A DNA stretch of 64,000 nt from Cycas panzhihuaensis (lineage: Eukaryota > Cycadophyta). The stretch spans positions 245,775,741 through 245,839,740 of the forward strand of contig CM041465.1 in NCBI GenBank assembly GCA_023213395.1. Reading direction: 5' to 3'. This document shows, piece after piece, positions 33,000 through 45,194 of this stretch; positions within the stretch are counted from its first letter, which is position 1, and each line of letters begins with the position of its first letter. The notes beneath the pieces are model-generated. The model was not told the DNA's origin. It saw nothing but the letters and a program-made list of their open reading frames with translations, and did not search any database. The position numbers and the translations under genes were made by a program.

Positions 33000-33690
33000 T
33001 CATTTAACAAATTTATAGAGATATTCGACTACTCCTAAGAAACTCCTTACTCTTACTATATTTTTGGGTGTGGATCACTCCACGATAGCTTGAACCTTTT
33101 TGGACTCTATCTTATCTCCCTCGAGTAATAATATGCCCTAGATATTCCAGCTCAATCTTTCCAAAAGTATATTTTTTCTTATTGGTGAAGAATTGATTAC
33201 TTTACAAAACCTATAGTATAGTCTTGATATGCTTGAAAAGATCTTCCCAAGTTAAGCTATAAATTAGAATATCATCAAAGAAAACAAGCACAAACTTATG
33301 CAGGAAGGGTTTGAATATTGTGTTCATTGTACTCTAGAAAGTAGTTAGGGTATTTGTTAGCCCAAATGGTATTACCCAAAACTTGAATAATCCTTCATGT
33401 GTACAAAATGCTATTTTGTACACATCTTCTTCTTTAATACAAATTTGATAATATCCTGAGCAGAGATCTATCTTTGAGAAATATTTTTCTCATTGTATTT
33501 CATCTAGTAAAGTATCAATATATGGGATGGGATAATGATTTTTGATGGTAAGCTTATTAAGTCCCTGGTAATCTACACACATGTAATAAGAACCATCCTT
33601 CTTGTGGCTTAATATTATTAGTGACACGAAGGGGCTAGTGCTAATTGAAATATATTTCTATTGTAAAAGGTCTTAGGTAATTTATCTAGT
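33000..33690 (-). pseudogene. Gypsy F reverse transcriptase
   Basis: Blocks on the - strand: SPFVSLIILSHKKDGSYYMCVDYQGLNKLTIKNHYPIP, YIDTLLDEIQ, FSKIDLCSGYYQICI, YKIAFCTHEGLFKFWVIPFGLTN, and the metal-binding VFFDDILIYS near 33275. A stop separates IQ from EKYFS and another follows TTF. The catalytic Asp pair is retained. Order and motifs are those of Ty3/gypsy. Confidence 0.85.
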
Positions 33691-35550
33691 TTCCTTCTTG
33701 AGATGGTAGGGATGGCAATATGGCCTAACATTTACCTGAGTCACACCTGGTATTAACTCTATAGGGTATTGTCATCCTTGATTTGAAGGTAATCCTTGAA
33801 GAGGTTATTCAATATCTTTTCCATGTAGTGTGAGTTCACTAGCTTTATTAGGGGTATGTCAGTTGCTTGTAACTTGTATGTTCATTCCTTTTGTTTAAAA
33901 CTCATGAATCAAGTTTTATAGTTGGTGAGAACATACTGTAATATTTGTAACCATTGTATATCTACTATCACATCCACTCTTCTTATTGGCATGACAAACA
34001 TACATGTTGTCATTGAATAGTACTTACTTTGGAGATCACCTTAGGATAAAACCCTCCACATGTCATTACCTTTCCATTTGCAATGGCAACTTAGAAAGCA
34101 TTGAGTACTTAGATGGATAGACTTACCTTCTTTGCAGTTGGTCTATTAATGAAGTTATCCATGCTTTCGCTATCTATGCGAATGGCTACTTGTGTTCCCT
34201 TGATGATCCCATGGATCCACAAGGTTTGTAGAGTGGTGATTTCTCTAGTAATGGCCTATGGAGATATTTACACATGTTTGATGTCTGTATTAAGAAGATC
34301 TTTGCCTTTGGCTTCATTAGGTTCCTATAGAGATATTCTTCTTCTTCTTCTAGAATATCCATTTCTTCATTATTGATCATGAATACTTTCTTTGAAGGGA
34401 ATTGATGGTCTTGATTCAATTTTTATTTATATTTAAAGCAAGTTCCTCACCTTCTATATTCTTCTTTAGATACTTTATCTGACTACTTGTTTCCTTTATC
34501 TATGAGTTGGGGTTCAACCTTTGTCCTTGACTTAGTCTAGTTTGGTTGGAAGCTAGGGTTTTGGTAGGAGGTTAGCGTGTTCCATTAGATATAATTAGGT
34601 ATACCTTCTCTATATTCTACTTTGACATTTCTTGCAAGCCAAATAACTTCCCTTATGTTAGTTGCCTCCATTGTTTTTATGTGATATCTGATATTTCCCT
34701 TAAGTCCTCTGATGTAAGTTTGGGTAATGAGATTACTCATTATGTTTTAGGTGACTAAGCTCTATAAGACCTTGGATTATTTTGTGTAAGAATGAACTTA
34801 ACCTATTTATTGTAATTATGTAAGTTAAGAAAAGTAATTAGTATTCCAGGTGTTCTTGTATTACTCTCTTAGTCCTACTTTTAGGAATGCTAGTTATCAT
34901 TTATTATCTCCTTGTAAACTCTTTTCCACTAATGGAACAATTGAAGTGCTTTTCTACATAAATTGAGAGAAGCCACTAATACTTTCTCTTTGTTGGGTAG
35001 GCTATATACTTGGAAGTAGGTTTCCATCTAAAGTATCCAACTGTAGATATCCTTAGATTTGTTAGGGTTAAATTTTTCTAGGAAAAAAATTATTCCCCTA
35101 GGGTTATTGCTTAGTTCAAAATCCCTTTGATTCATTTACTAATTGTCCCTTTGATTCCTTTGTTTGTGGAACTTTTCTTCAAATTTTCTCTGATCCTTTT
35201 TCTCTTAGAATTTATCTTCATCTGGGGGTTTTCCCTCTTCTTTACTTTTATCTAACCTTCTATTTACGTTGTTTAGCGAATTCTGAGGTCTTTTAGGGTA
35301 TAGTCTAAACTTGTGATAACCTTGTCCATCTTTGGCATCTTACCATTCAATTAATCAACCCTTTTATCTATGCCTCCTATTATTACTGACAGAGTATTCA
35401 CCATCTTTCTTTGCTAAAAAGTCCTTCCTAATCTTAATTTTATTTAGGAAAAAGGGTGGGATAAAGAAAAAGAAAAGGAAAAAAAAATTCTTATTTTCCC
35501 TTGATTTTTCTTATTATAAAAGAGAAAAACTTTCCTCAAGATGGCTTTAA
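33691..35550 (-). pseudogene. gag: Gypsy F gag-protease remnant
   Basis: The protease active-site region reads RIDSESMDNFINRPTAKKV near 34190-34130 (family DSGST.NFI; Gly is Glu), then VAIANGKVMTCGG. VDVIVDIQWLQILQYVLTNYKT near 33970-33900 matches the linker D.VLG.QWL.TLG....NY. Upstream, FMINNEEMDILEEEEEYL near 34370 fits the acidic segment after the gag zinc knuckle. The gag core (35500-34600) is too broken to read. Confidence 0.6.
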
Positions 35551-35556
35551 AATAAA

Positions 35557-36059
35557 GCTTTGATAGTACTTAAAGCAGAGCCACATACAGGTTTTATAGA
35601 AAAAGTGGAGAATATAATAGAATATGCATGGATTATAGCAAAACTATTTAATAAATGATGTCATATATGATATCTACAGCTAGATATATGGATTTAAGTT
35701 TAAATATCAATTGAAAATATAATAAATATGATGTAAAAACTTATAGATAATCATTAGATGCTAGCTTCCTCTTTGAGGCCAGGTTCCTTTCAATACCGTA
35801 TCCCCTAAGGCCAAAAATGTAGCAGCTACAATTCACTTGAGATACCCTAGAATGAGGTTGAGGATCCTTATAAATATGTGGGTGAATGTGAGCTAAGGAA
35901 TTGAACCAAAAAATAAGATGGAAGTAAGCTAGAATAGTCATACAAGGTCGACTTGAATATATTATGAAGTTGGCCAGAAAATAAGGTAATTTTTGTTATA
36001 ATAAATTTAGCCAAACAACTCTTTAGAGGTCAGCCAAATAGGTGGAAAGGAATGCTATA
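35557..36059 (-). repeat. Gypsy F PBS and 5' LTR
   Basis: GCTTTGATAGTA at 35557-35568 matches the reverse complement of a TGGTATCAAAGC PBS at 10 of 12 bases. The LTR then runs from about 35567 to GGAATGCTATA at 36059, followed by TAAAG. Confidence 0.75.
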
Positions 36060-36289
36060 TAAAGTTAGGTGATTATCTAAATTTGCTCCTCCCTTTGGAG
36101 TAGCTCTACTAGGGCTTCACTTGCCTCAAGCTTGCCTAATCTAACAAGACTTTTAACATAATGTAAAGTGTTGTACCCCAATGCTTGATAAGCTCAAGTA
36201 GATGAGTAAATTCCACCTAGGATTTATGGTTTTAAATGCTAGTTTACAAGGCACATGTAGTAAGAATTATTAAGAATAGATCATAGAAC

Positions 36290-36640
36290 AAGGTAAATGT
36301 GGGTGCTTTATGTTAAAAAATTATAGTATTCCTAAAATTTCAAATAGTATATAACACTTCATTTCTTAAAATAACCCAAGCACATTAGAAGGTGTTCGAG
36401 AAAATTCAAATATCTTTGAGCATGGTAGCATTCAATCCCATGCCTATGTTCACTACAAGCTAAATGAAGGTGTTGATTAGGCTTCAAGTTGATCTAACGA
36501 AGAGACACTGCCAAAATATGTGGAGTGTTATTTTTGAATGGTTGTAAAATGTACATGCCATGTCATTACATTTAAAATTGACTAAACAAATTTTGACTAT
36601 TATCTTATCATGGAGGATTAACTAAGCATAAATAAATTTC
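36290..36640 (-). pseudogene. LINE zf-RVT C-terminal region
   Basis: The - strand reads WRHCVKKLWHVLMEPKKFIY, ICLVNFKCNDMACTFYN, KITLHIFWQCLFVRS and WVILRNEVLYTIxNFRNTIIF. The CxFC...ET..HLF..C pattern and final W.iW..RN..IF are typical of the plant LINE C-terminus. Confidence 0.6.
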
Positions 36641-37649
36641 TTAGGTTCCATGAGTACATGCCATAATTTTTTGACACAATGCCTCCACATCAGATTGCTA
36701 CACTTAATGCCCTATATCTTGTTTAACTCAGCTACTATCCTATTGTAATTAGTAAGATTTTAATAAGTATATAATGCAACAGATCTCTTAAATAATTTTG
36801 AGTGTTTCTAGGCCTAATTGCATCATCATTTATTGTTGTTGGTCATGGCTAGATTCAAGATCTGTGTCACCAAATATCATTTCTAAATTTCTCTAATGAT
36901 AAATTTGTTAGTGCTTTTAAAGTTGAATTCTCACCTAATATTTGACCACAATTTCTACCATGTACAAGTTTTATCAAATAATTACACCACCTTAGATAAT
37001 CCTTTCTTGTAGAGATAGTTTTCTTCAAAGCATGGAATTTGCCGTAGACATTGATTGGCCTACTCTAACAATAATGACTGTTAGATTAAGTGATTAGGAA
37101 ATAACAAGCCCCAGCATGTATCATCTCCCCTATAACTTAACAACATTTTTTATTCCTCCCATGCATATTAGATAACTTTAAATATTGGTGAGCTTTCCAT
37201 CTTCATCAACATTGGGGTAATTAGGGTTTCTTGTGTTAAGAATAAATTTATTACACCCATTTGGCTTGGTGTGAGCTATATTATGTGTGATTACAATCTT
37301 TCAAGGCTCATCTCCTTCATTTCCTCTAAATAGCCACTGAACATAGAGTGTTTTACTTTAAAGTTTGATATTGATGAGCCTAAGACCACTTTACTCTTTA
37401 GATTTGTAGCAAAATTTCTAGTTGATTTTGCTATTCTTGCCTTTGAGGTTCGACTAGAGCTCTAATATGAGGATGTTAATTAATCTGTTATGTGTTGCAT
37501 TAAAAGGAATACATCACAAAAAGTAATACATGTGTGGCAACTAAAATCTTGGAGCAAATTTAGAATTTACCAACAAGCAAAAGACTTTAAGGACCATAAG
37601 GTAAGCTTCTTCTTTACTCTATTTATCACATTCCTACATATTTGTAAGG

Positions 37650-38610
37650 GAAGCCCTAAAACTAAAAGATATACTAAAAAATCTAAAAATCTCCCTTAAA
37701 TGAATCCATTTCTAATTAAAATTATGGAGTCATTTTAGTAATTCTTTAGAGGCTTGATAAAAATACATTATTTTTTGTAAATTAATTTTAGAACCAAAAG
37801 CATTATAAAATGTGTTAAATGCCTTTAGAGCTTGATTTGCACACTCTAGTTTACTATTAATGGTTAAAAAAGAATCATTAATAAGGCATCCATTAACTAG
37901 TTGCTTATCTAAGATGAAGAGACTAATTTCTCTAAGAAAATTTAGGCTAACCCTATCCTATAAAAGATATCCATATGTATTAGTTGCTAACACAAAAAGT
38001 GAAGGGGTTAGAGGGTAGCCTTAGAAGATTGACCTTTGTAGTTGCACTACCTAGGATAAGACTCCATTAACAAAGACCTTGCCAAAAGCATCATTGAAGA
38101 GGACTTGAATCATATGTTAGATTCTTTACCAAATCCTAATGTCCTAATGGTGGACAAAATAAAACCTGATTACATTCTATCATATGCCTTTTTAAAATCT
38201 AATTTCATGATCTTCCCACACACCAATGATGCTATTAAGAATGCTCCTTTTTGTAAACCTCATTTTCTCTAGATGAATAATTTCAACTAGTAGAGATTTA
38301 ATTCCAAGAGAATTTTTTTTTTCTAATATCTTATTAGATACATTAACTAGTGTAATTGACCTCCAACTAGAAATATACTCTGGATCATTTCCTTAAGAGA
38401 TTTTTTTTAAAACCTTGTTTAATATTTTCCCTTGAAGTTCATAATCTAATAGCTTCATGATTGACCTTAAAGGGAATGGAACTAGTAAATTCCTATGTGG
38501 CCTTGTAAAGTTCATAAGGGAAGCCATATAGGTTAAGTGACTTTTCATTTTCCATCTAGTGTAATAGTTTAAATAATTCTTCCAATATGGTTGGGGCATC
38601 ATAAATTATA
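37650..38610 (-). pseudogene. LINE reverse transcriptase
   Basis: From the - strand: an open segment 38602-38393 (upstream RT), then LDFKKAYDRM near 38200, RTLGFG near 38125, VNDAFGKVFVNGVLS, VQLQRSIFxGYPLTPSLFVLATNTYGYLL near 38030-37960 and LINDSFLTINSKLECANQALKAFNTFYNAFGSKIN near 37890-37780. These are non-LTR RT motifs (DF.KAYD, G..QG.PLSP.LF, FADD region degraded). The usual RQGCPLSP reads FxGYPLTP; the Cys to Tyr and Gln to stop are transitions. Confidence 0.8.
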
Positions 38611-39165
38611 CAGTAGGCATTAGACAACTTGTATGGTATAATTTTAAGACCTTTGTTGGGGCTTCATTTGATTATAGAGAAGGGGGTTGAGCTCTAAAAG
38701 CTTGGGCGACATGGCTTTCAAGCACTTTTTGTAAGCCTTTGTATTAGATATTTAAGGGCTAATAAATTTTAATTGGTTTCTTCCCTTTTAAGACAATGGA
38801 CAAAGAACTTGGAGTAGTGATCTCATTCCTTAATCTAATGTAACCTCACTCTGATCCTAAGTTAGTCATCTCTTTTTGTAAATGTTAAAGAGATCACTTT
38901 CCAATCCTAATTTAGATAATGTAGGTTTCTTTGCATTGGACTTATCCATCACCCTTTTGATCATTGTTATTTATTTTCTAAAACCCCTCAAGAATGAAGA
39001 GTTGTGGGTAATTACTTCCTCCCACCAAATAATCTAGCCTTTCACTCCTTGAGGAAAATGAGATAAATACCAAGCTTGTTTGATACTATCTAGGCATATT
39101 TTCAAAGTAAGATTAAAGGTGTTTAATTTAAATATTAACTATCATGGAGTTATCTTATCATTCCT

Positions 39166-39600
39166 CTAGATAATGATGAAAGCAATTAGACAGTGATTAG
39201 AGAGGAGATAATCATTCAATACCTTGACAAACCTATTATTTCCATGTAAAATCCTACACTGATTACTAACAAAGATCATGACTTTATCCAAGCATTTAAA
39301 AATTCTATTCCTTTTAGTCAACATAAACCAAAGATCATGCCCTTCCCCTCTTCTTGAGGTATTAATATGAGTTTGTCTTTGAGGCATAGCCATGTAGATC
39401 TTTCTTTATGATGCTATTTAAAGAGTCTACCATATAACCTATCAAAAGGGCCTTCTATCATGTTGGAGTCTCCACATAGGACCTCAGAGGCTTCAAATAG
39501 GTTAGAACTAAGCTAAGACATGGGGAATTTCTCTAATCACTTTAATTAATAATTATGAATTTCTCAAAATATCTAGAATAATGCCTATTATGAAATAGAG
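39166..39600 (-). pseudogene. LINE endonuclease C-terminal half
   Basis: VLCGDSNMIEGPFDRLYGRLFK near 39475-39410 matches the AP-endonuclease-like GDFN....DR block (Phe to Ser). The following 75-residue open stretch (39393-39166) ends RIFKCLDKVMIF and LNDYLLSNHCLIAF, matching R.LDRVL and L.SDHCP; the Asp before His is Asn. This domain nicks target DNA for target-primed reverse transcription. Confidence 0.7.
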
Positions 39601-39700
39601 CCCTAAGCACATTAGATAGCCTAATGTAACTTAGACAACTACTAAACATAAGATATTGTAGAACTGATGTCTTGACTTAACTCACATACTATATTTACTT

Positions 39701-40788
39701 ATTACATGGTTTCACCTCTTAGATCTTTCTCTTTAGCTCCTTTGCATTCTTCCCTTCTTAGTCCATTCTTTATTTGGGTCTTAAACCCATTATGCCATCT
39801 GCTAGATTAATACTTTAATTGAAAATGGATGAGTCATCTTGTTCTTTTTATAAATGTAAAATACCTCAAAGTATCCCTCCATTCTACTTATCCAAGTATG
39901 AAAATCAAAGGCAATACCTTGTCCATTAAAGATCAATAACTTAATATTTTTAAATTGGTGGGATATGTTTAATAGTCATTTTGCCCACGTGAAAGAAATC
40001 AATAGTAGTGGAGGAAGAATGTGCGCTACTTGGTCTTCACTTCACTAGAGGCTTAAATGATTGTATTCCATAATCAACTTTGACCTTTGGCTCTTCCTTT
40101 CACATACGCTTCATCTTTTGGCACACTTTAGTAACTCCAGTGATAATTATTGGTGCAGAAGCATATAGAAAATATTAGTTACTAAAAATGGCATAAGTTA
40201 GTGTCATGTGATCAAAAGTATGAACTATTGCATATCAAAATGATTATGTCAAAAGTTTTCACATGCTTTAAAAGAGTTCTACTACTTTATAAATATTATA
40301 AATTTATTTTAGGCCTAAAATACGTCATTTAAATGTCCAAAATTTTAGTTCTATTTTTTTTTTTTTTTTTTTTTAATTTTATAAAAAATTATGGGCATCG
40401 TTTTTCTTAGTTAGGAGATTTGTTTTGCTTTATTAGAGATTCTATGGGGTTCATGACTTATTTAACTACCCATGGGTCAATTCTTATGCAATTTAAATTA
40501 CTTTAAAAAATTTACTAAAAATTAAAAAATTTAGATTTGGAGTTTTTCATTTTAAATTCATTTTTAAATTTTAGGGTATGGTAGTTAGGATTTTATGCAT
40601 GGCCAAAGGCCATGAATTTGTATATTTATGTATTGTAAAGGCACTCAATTTGAAGTTTTAAAGTATTTTGGAATAGAAAATTAGAAATTTGTAAAAGAAA
40701 TATTATTATGGAGAGCTTAGTTTTATTTTCTTAGAGATATATTATTTTGCTTGTATGTTTGTGTTGCTAAATAGATTACCACCCTATC
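39701..40788. other. Spacer and presumed 5' LTR of gypsy G
   Basis: No gene is firmly seen. Near 39960-39880 the - strand reads IFNGQGIAFDFHTWISRMEGYF, which could be a gypsy gag start or the start of the LINE endonuclease. A poly-T run lies at about 40349-40372. The last few hundred bases should be the gypsy G LTR, ending in CA at 40789. Confidence 0.4.
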
Positions 40789-40879
40789 ATTTGGTATTAG
40801 AGCATAGTTTAACTCTAGGAGGAGAGGAAGAATAGGTTTGTAGCAAACTATTTATAAGTTTGGTATTTCTTTTAAAATT

Positions 40880-42060
40880 TGTTTAAGCACTATTAAAAGT
40901 AGGTTGAAAGTGTTTACGAGAAAAGAGTAAATAACTTGAGAGGTAAGATAGCTAGAGGAGGGAATGCACAACTAAATAAGACCATGAAAAAGCTTCAAAA
41001 AAGGGTTGAAGATGTTGCAAAGGTGGTATTGAGGCAATAAGAGATTCTTCTAAGGAATAAACAAGGTAAAAGGAGGTATGACAATGATGTAGAAGCAGAA
41101 ATAGAAGTTAAAGTGGACTATGAGAAAGAAGGACCATAAGAACCTCCATCTTACGAGGAGAAGATGTTAAAACTTTAAAATAAAAGAATAGTAGAATAAA
41201 ACTTAATGTCCTAGAGTATAAGGGCTATTTTAAGCCTAAAGACCTGATTAACTGGTTGAATAATATGGAGTTTTTTTTTTAATGGAAGAATATGGCAGAA
41301 GAGAAGAAGGTAAAATTTGCATATAGATCAAACTAAAGGGTTATGTAATGATATGGTAGAATAATTATGTATAGAAAAAGAGGGTGAGAAATAGGAAAAT
41401 CAAAATTTAAACTTGGGAGTAAGATGGTAAAGAAGCTTAAAGAGAAATTCCTCTTAGTAGACTACTTACAAACTCTGTTTAGAAAATTTTAGAATTTGAA
41501 GCAAAGAGAGATGTGTGTCTGAGATTATATTGATGAATTTTATAAATTATTAATCAGGGTGGAGCATAAAGAAATCAAAGAGAAGATAACTTCTAGAGAC
41601 ATAAACGGTCTAAAATTTTCTATACAAGATGAACTTAGCATACTTAGAATTAATAACATCAAAGATACTTACTGATTTACTTTAAAAGCTTAGTAGAAAC
41701 TAGGCAGAAATCTTGTTAAAAAATGATTTATAGTAAAGAAAGGACCATTAATCCCATTTAGAGATTAGGGTGGATTTAATTGCTCTAATTAGGAATCCTC
41801 TAATTATATGGAAATGAAAACTATGACTTAAGACAGATAAGATCAGAGAGATTTCCAGAACCAACTAAGAGGATGAGGCCTTCAAGGAGTCCATGGGAGA
41901 AGAAAATTTGATAGATTAGGTAACACACCTAAGAGACCTATTGTTTACTATATATGTAATAAGGAAGGCCATAAGGCCTATGAATACTCTTATTATTTTG
42001 AATAATCAAGAAACCAAAGGGAGTAGCCAAGTCTAAACTTGCCTTAAACTGAGGAATAAG
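40880..42060 (+). pseudogene. gag: Gypsy G gag
   Basis: The Retrotrans_gag core is visible near 41430-41690: LKEKFLLVDYLQTLFRKF, LKQREMCV, DYIDEFYKLLIRVEHKEIKEKI, SRDINGLKFSIQDEL (pattern R...GL...I). A zinc knuckle at 41946-41987 keeps CX2CX4HX4C spacing, but the first and last Cys are Tyr (YYICNKEGHKAYEY). Multiple frames and stops. Confidence 0.7.
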
Positions 42061-42189
42061 AACAACCTACAAAAGTTGCAATAGACATTAGGGAGAACCC
42101 AATGATAAAATGAACTTTGATTGTTCCAAAATAAAGTTAGGTGTAGGACAAAGGTAAATCAAAGAGCAATGATGAATTATGGTTGTGCA

Positions 42190-42560
42190 ATAATATCTTT
42201 CAAATGAGACGCACTTCAAGAGGTAAGGTTTACAAGGTTGTTATTAATAATAGAAGCTATGAAAATATGGTATTTACTAAAATGATAGAAAAACTAGATT
42301 ATAGTGTAAAAGGCATCCTGCATTCTATAAAATTTATTAGGTAAAGAAATGGAGTGAAGTGGTAGTTAGAAAAATATGTCTAGTAAAGTTTACTATTGGG
42401 AAAATATACCATGATGAGGTATGGTGTGATACCCTCCCAATGGATGCATGCCATGTATTATTAGGGAGGCCATGATACTGTGATAGGAGTGCCTATCATA
42501 CTGGAAAAATGAATACTTAAACCTTTTAGAAGGATGATGTGAAGGTTATATTACTACCAA
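42190..42560 (+). pseudogene. Gypsy G protease
   Basis: NRSYENMVFTKMIEKLDY near 42245-42300 corresponds to the segment after the active site (.N..S..L..KL), and the stretch VKFTIGKIYHDEVWCDTLPMDACHVLLGRPW near 42380-42475 is the conserved C-terminal half (Y.DEV.CDV.PMDACH.LLGRPW). The active-site Asp is not recognisable. Confidence 0.7.
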
Positions 42561-42699
42561 TAAAGGAAGAAGGATAGATAAAGACTATGTTAACTATCAA
42601 GGAATTTCTAAGGGAGGTAAGATAAATAGGGACTTGTTAGTCCTTGGTGATAAATCAAGTTGAAAATATTAAGGAGACAAAATTAATACTATAGGAAGT

Positions 42700-43600
42700 A
42701 GCCAAATTATTACAAGAGCATAGTGACATCATGCCTAATGAACTACTAAAGGGTTTACGACTAAAGAGAGATATCCAATATCAAATTGATTTGATTCCAA
42801 GGTTTGTGGTATCAAACTAAGTTATGTATAGATTGAGTCCTAAGGAAAATAAAGAATTAAAATGATTTATTAGTGAATTAATAAAGAAAGGGATGGTAGG
42901 AGAAAGCATGAGTCCATGTATAACTCCTATACTTTTAACTGCAAAGAAGAATGGGTCTTAGAGGACGTGTATTGATTGCATGATAATCCAACAAAATCAC
43001 AATCAAGTATAGGTTCCTTATCCCTTAAATGAATGACATGTTAGACATTTTGGCAGGCACATCCTACTTCACCGAAATTAACTTAAGAAGTGCTTATTAT
43101 TAGATTTAAATTGAGGAAGGAGATAAGTGGAAGGTAGCCTTCAAAACAAGAGATGGGCTATATGAGTGGTTAGTCATGCTATTTGGGATGTCAAATACCT
43201 AGAGTACATTCATGAGGTTAATAAACAACATCTTGCAACCATATATTAGTAAATTTATGGTTATCTATTTTGATCATATTTTTATATATAGTAGAACTAA
43301 GAAAGAATACCAAATACATCTAAGGATGGTGTTAGATATATTAAGCGTAGTGAAACTATATATGAACTTGAAGAAATACAAGTTCATGTAGAGTAGTTTA
43401 GTATTTTTGGGATTTGTAATATCTGAAAATGGGTTGTGAATTGATGATGAGAAAATTAAAGCCATTATTAAATGGCCTATACCTAGGAATGTAATAAAGG
43501 TAATGAGCTTCCATGTTCTAACTATATTTTATAAAAGGTTTATTAGAAATTTAAGTGATATCATTACTCCCTTAATATATTATACTAAGGGAACATAGTT
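42700..43600 (+). pseudogene. Gypsy G reverse transcriptase
   Basis: It starts IQYQIDLIPRFVVSN, YRLSPKENKELK, ELIKKGMVGESMSPCITPILLTAKKNGS and continues [50 protein letters not shown] and FMRLINNILQPYISKFMVIYFDHIFIYS. The metal-binding box FVDDI reads YFDHIF, so one Asp is His. LVFLGFVISENGL and IDDEKIKAIIKWPIPRN follow. Frameshifts near 42970 and 43030. Confidence 0.8.
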
Positions 43601-44290
43601 TTTTTAGAATAAGGAAACATAGTAGAGCTTCAAGCTAGTGAAGTAAAAGGTGATAGAGACACTTGTGTTAGTACTACTATATTTTAAAAAGGTTTTTAAG
43701 GTGAGCTATGATGCTTCTCATATAGCTATTGGGGCTATGTTGAGTTAGGAAGAAAGACCAATAGCCTTTTATAGTGAAAAGTTGGATGAGGTAAGAAAGA
43801 AATATTTTACCTATGATATAAAATTCTATATAATTATGAAGGATTTAAGGCATTAGTGACACTATCTTATGCTTGAGGAGTTTATTTTATTTATAGACCA
43901 CCAAGCCTTAAGCTATGTAAATACAAAAACTTGAATACTACGTATATCAAATAGGTATCATATTTGTAGGCGTTTACTTTTATCCTAAAGCACAAGTTAG
44001 GAAAATAAAATCAAGTTGTTAATGCCATGAGTAGAAGGGTAGTACTAATAACCACTATGGTAAGTGAAGTGGTTTACTTTATTGCTTTAAAAGTTTTGTA
44101 TGATACTGATCCTAATTTTGGTAAAGTTGTAAAATATCAGAGAAACCTTTTAACTAATGGGAGTGGACTTGAGTATGATGCTTATTTTATATAAGATACC
44201 TATTTATTTAAAGGAAAGCAACTATACATTCTAGTTAGTGATAGAGCTCATGGACATATCATAGTAATTATAAGATCACTATTTTGAATA
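43601..44290 (+). pseudogene. Gypsy G RNase H and integrase start
   Basis: RNase H: LVLVLLYFKKVFKVSYDASHIAIGAMLS, ERPIAFYSEKLDEVRKKYFTYDIKFYIIMKDLRH, FILFIDHQALSYVNT, then LKHKLGKxNQVVNAMSRR near 44010. Integrase entry: YDTDPNFGKVV, YLFKGKQLYILVSDRAHGHIIV near 44200-44265. Similarity then ends abruptly at copia H. Confidence 0.75.
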
Positions 44291-45194
44291 TAGTAATAAA
44301 ACTCCAAAATATTGGTGGTGTTCAAAAACACCTTTGGGTCAGAAACCTCTGATTTATAGTCAGGACATTGGGATATATCCTACCATCATACTAACATTTT
44401 TAATTTAAAAAAAAAAAAATTAAAACCTATTAGCTCAAATAACTGGAGTCAATTGTGTTAGTCACGCAGTGTCCTTAAGTGGTGTGCACACTTAATTAAT
44501 GAAAAATAAGCATTAATCCCAACATTCTCCCCTATAATAGTCATTTCATACAACCCCAAGCTTATCTTTGAATTTGTGCAGTTTAATTTTCCCAAGTGCC
44601 TTTATAAATATATCTGTTGTTTGTGCTACAATAAACCAATTTGAGTTCACCTAATTGAATAAGTTCCTATATGAAGTGATAATGTGTCTCAATGTGTTCA
44701 GTCCTTATATGGAATTCTAGATTATGTATCATCTAAATAGTATTCTAATTACCATATCATATTTTAGTAGGACCATCATGTTTCATTTAGAGATCATGAA
44801 GTAAGTGATGTAGCCAAACCATTTCATATGCACTTGCCATTGCTACCTTATATTCTGCTTTAGTTGTAGAGAAGGAGATGGTATTTTACTTCTTGGTACT
44901 CCATGCTATAGAGGCTGAACCCAAACTGAAAGTATATCCAGATATAGATTTTCTATCATTAACATCACCTACCCAATCTAAATCTATATACTTAATTAAC
45001 TTGAAATTTGATGAAGGTTTATAATATAACCTATAATTTGTAGTGCCTTTTAGATACCTTAGAATTCTTTTAGCTACTTGCCAATGTGTGGTTTTAGGAA
45101 CTTGTATAAACCTTGATACAACACTAACTGCATGGAGTATATCTAGTCTTATTGATGTCAAATAAATTAAGCTTCCAATTAATTATCTAAATAA
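44291..45194 (-). mobile_element. Copia H: 3' fragment of a Ty1/copia element
   Basis: On the - strand RNase H runs from LIGSLIYLTSIRLDILHAVSVVSRF at 45175 down to the tail near 44580, followed by a purine tract (ATAGGGGAGAA, about 44525-44536) and an LTR start TGTTGGGATTAATGC from 44524 downward. That start resembles the LTR of copia A (TGTTGGGATAATACC). The 5' part is cut exactly where LTR I begins (45195), and I did not find its continuation. Confidence 0.7.
44580..45194 (-). pseudogene. Copia H RNase H
   Basis: Clean copia motifs on the - strand: TTHWQVAKRILRYLKGTTNYRLYY, IDLDWVGDVNDRKSISGYTFSLGSASIAWSTKKQN, KAEYKVAMASAYEMVWLHHLL, EFHIRTEHIETHYHFI. The first codons at the LTR I border read LFR, stop, LIGSL, the stop replacing the usual Gln (CAA to TAA). 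Confidence 0.8.

Larger units (their letters stand above)
30575..36059 (-). mobile_element. Gypsy F: full-length Ty3/gypsy element
   Basis: The LTRs at 30575-31048 and about 35567-36059 are homologous but clearly diverged. TSD TAAAG occurs at 30570-30574 and 36060-36064. PBS-like GCTTTGATAGTA (35557-35568, - strand TACTATCAAAGC) precedes the right LTR. On the - strand the order is gag remnant, protease, RT, RNase H, integrase with chromodomain-like tail, then a purine tract (31049-31062, CAAGGAGAGGAACT) and the LTR start. All coding parts contain many stops. Confidence 0.85.
36065..39700 (-). mobile_element. LINE (L1-type non-LTR retrotransposon)
   Basis: On the - strand an endonuclease tail, a non-LTR reverse transcriptase and a C-terminal zf-RVT region follow in order over about 3.3 kb, all with stops and frameshifts. 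The 5' end (ORF1, start of endonuclease) and a poly(A) tail are not identified. Gypsy F inserted directly at its low-coordinate side, so its 3' tail may continue left of 30570. Confidence 0.75.
40150..44290 (+). mobile_element. Gypsy G: 3'-truncated Ty3/gypsy element
   Basis: PBS TGGTATTAGAGC at 40792-40803 follows an LTR-like end (CCCTATCA, 40789). Then come gag, zinc knuckle, protease, RT, RNase H and the first part of integrase on the + strand. Coding similarity stops near 44290, where copia H begins. The LTR start near 40150 is a guess. Frames change often and stops are frequent. Confidence 0.8.

Noticed and set aside
39880-39960. Separate gypsy gag on the - strand
   Set aside because: The short block fits either gag or the start of a LINE endonuclease, and nothing adjacent decides between them.
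40349-40372. Poly-T as the poly(A) tail of the LINE
   Set aside because: It lies on the 5' side of the - strand LINE, the wrong end for its poly(A) tail.
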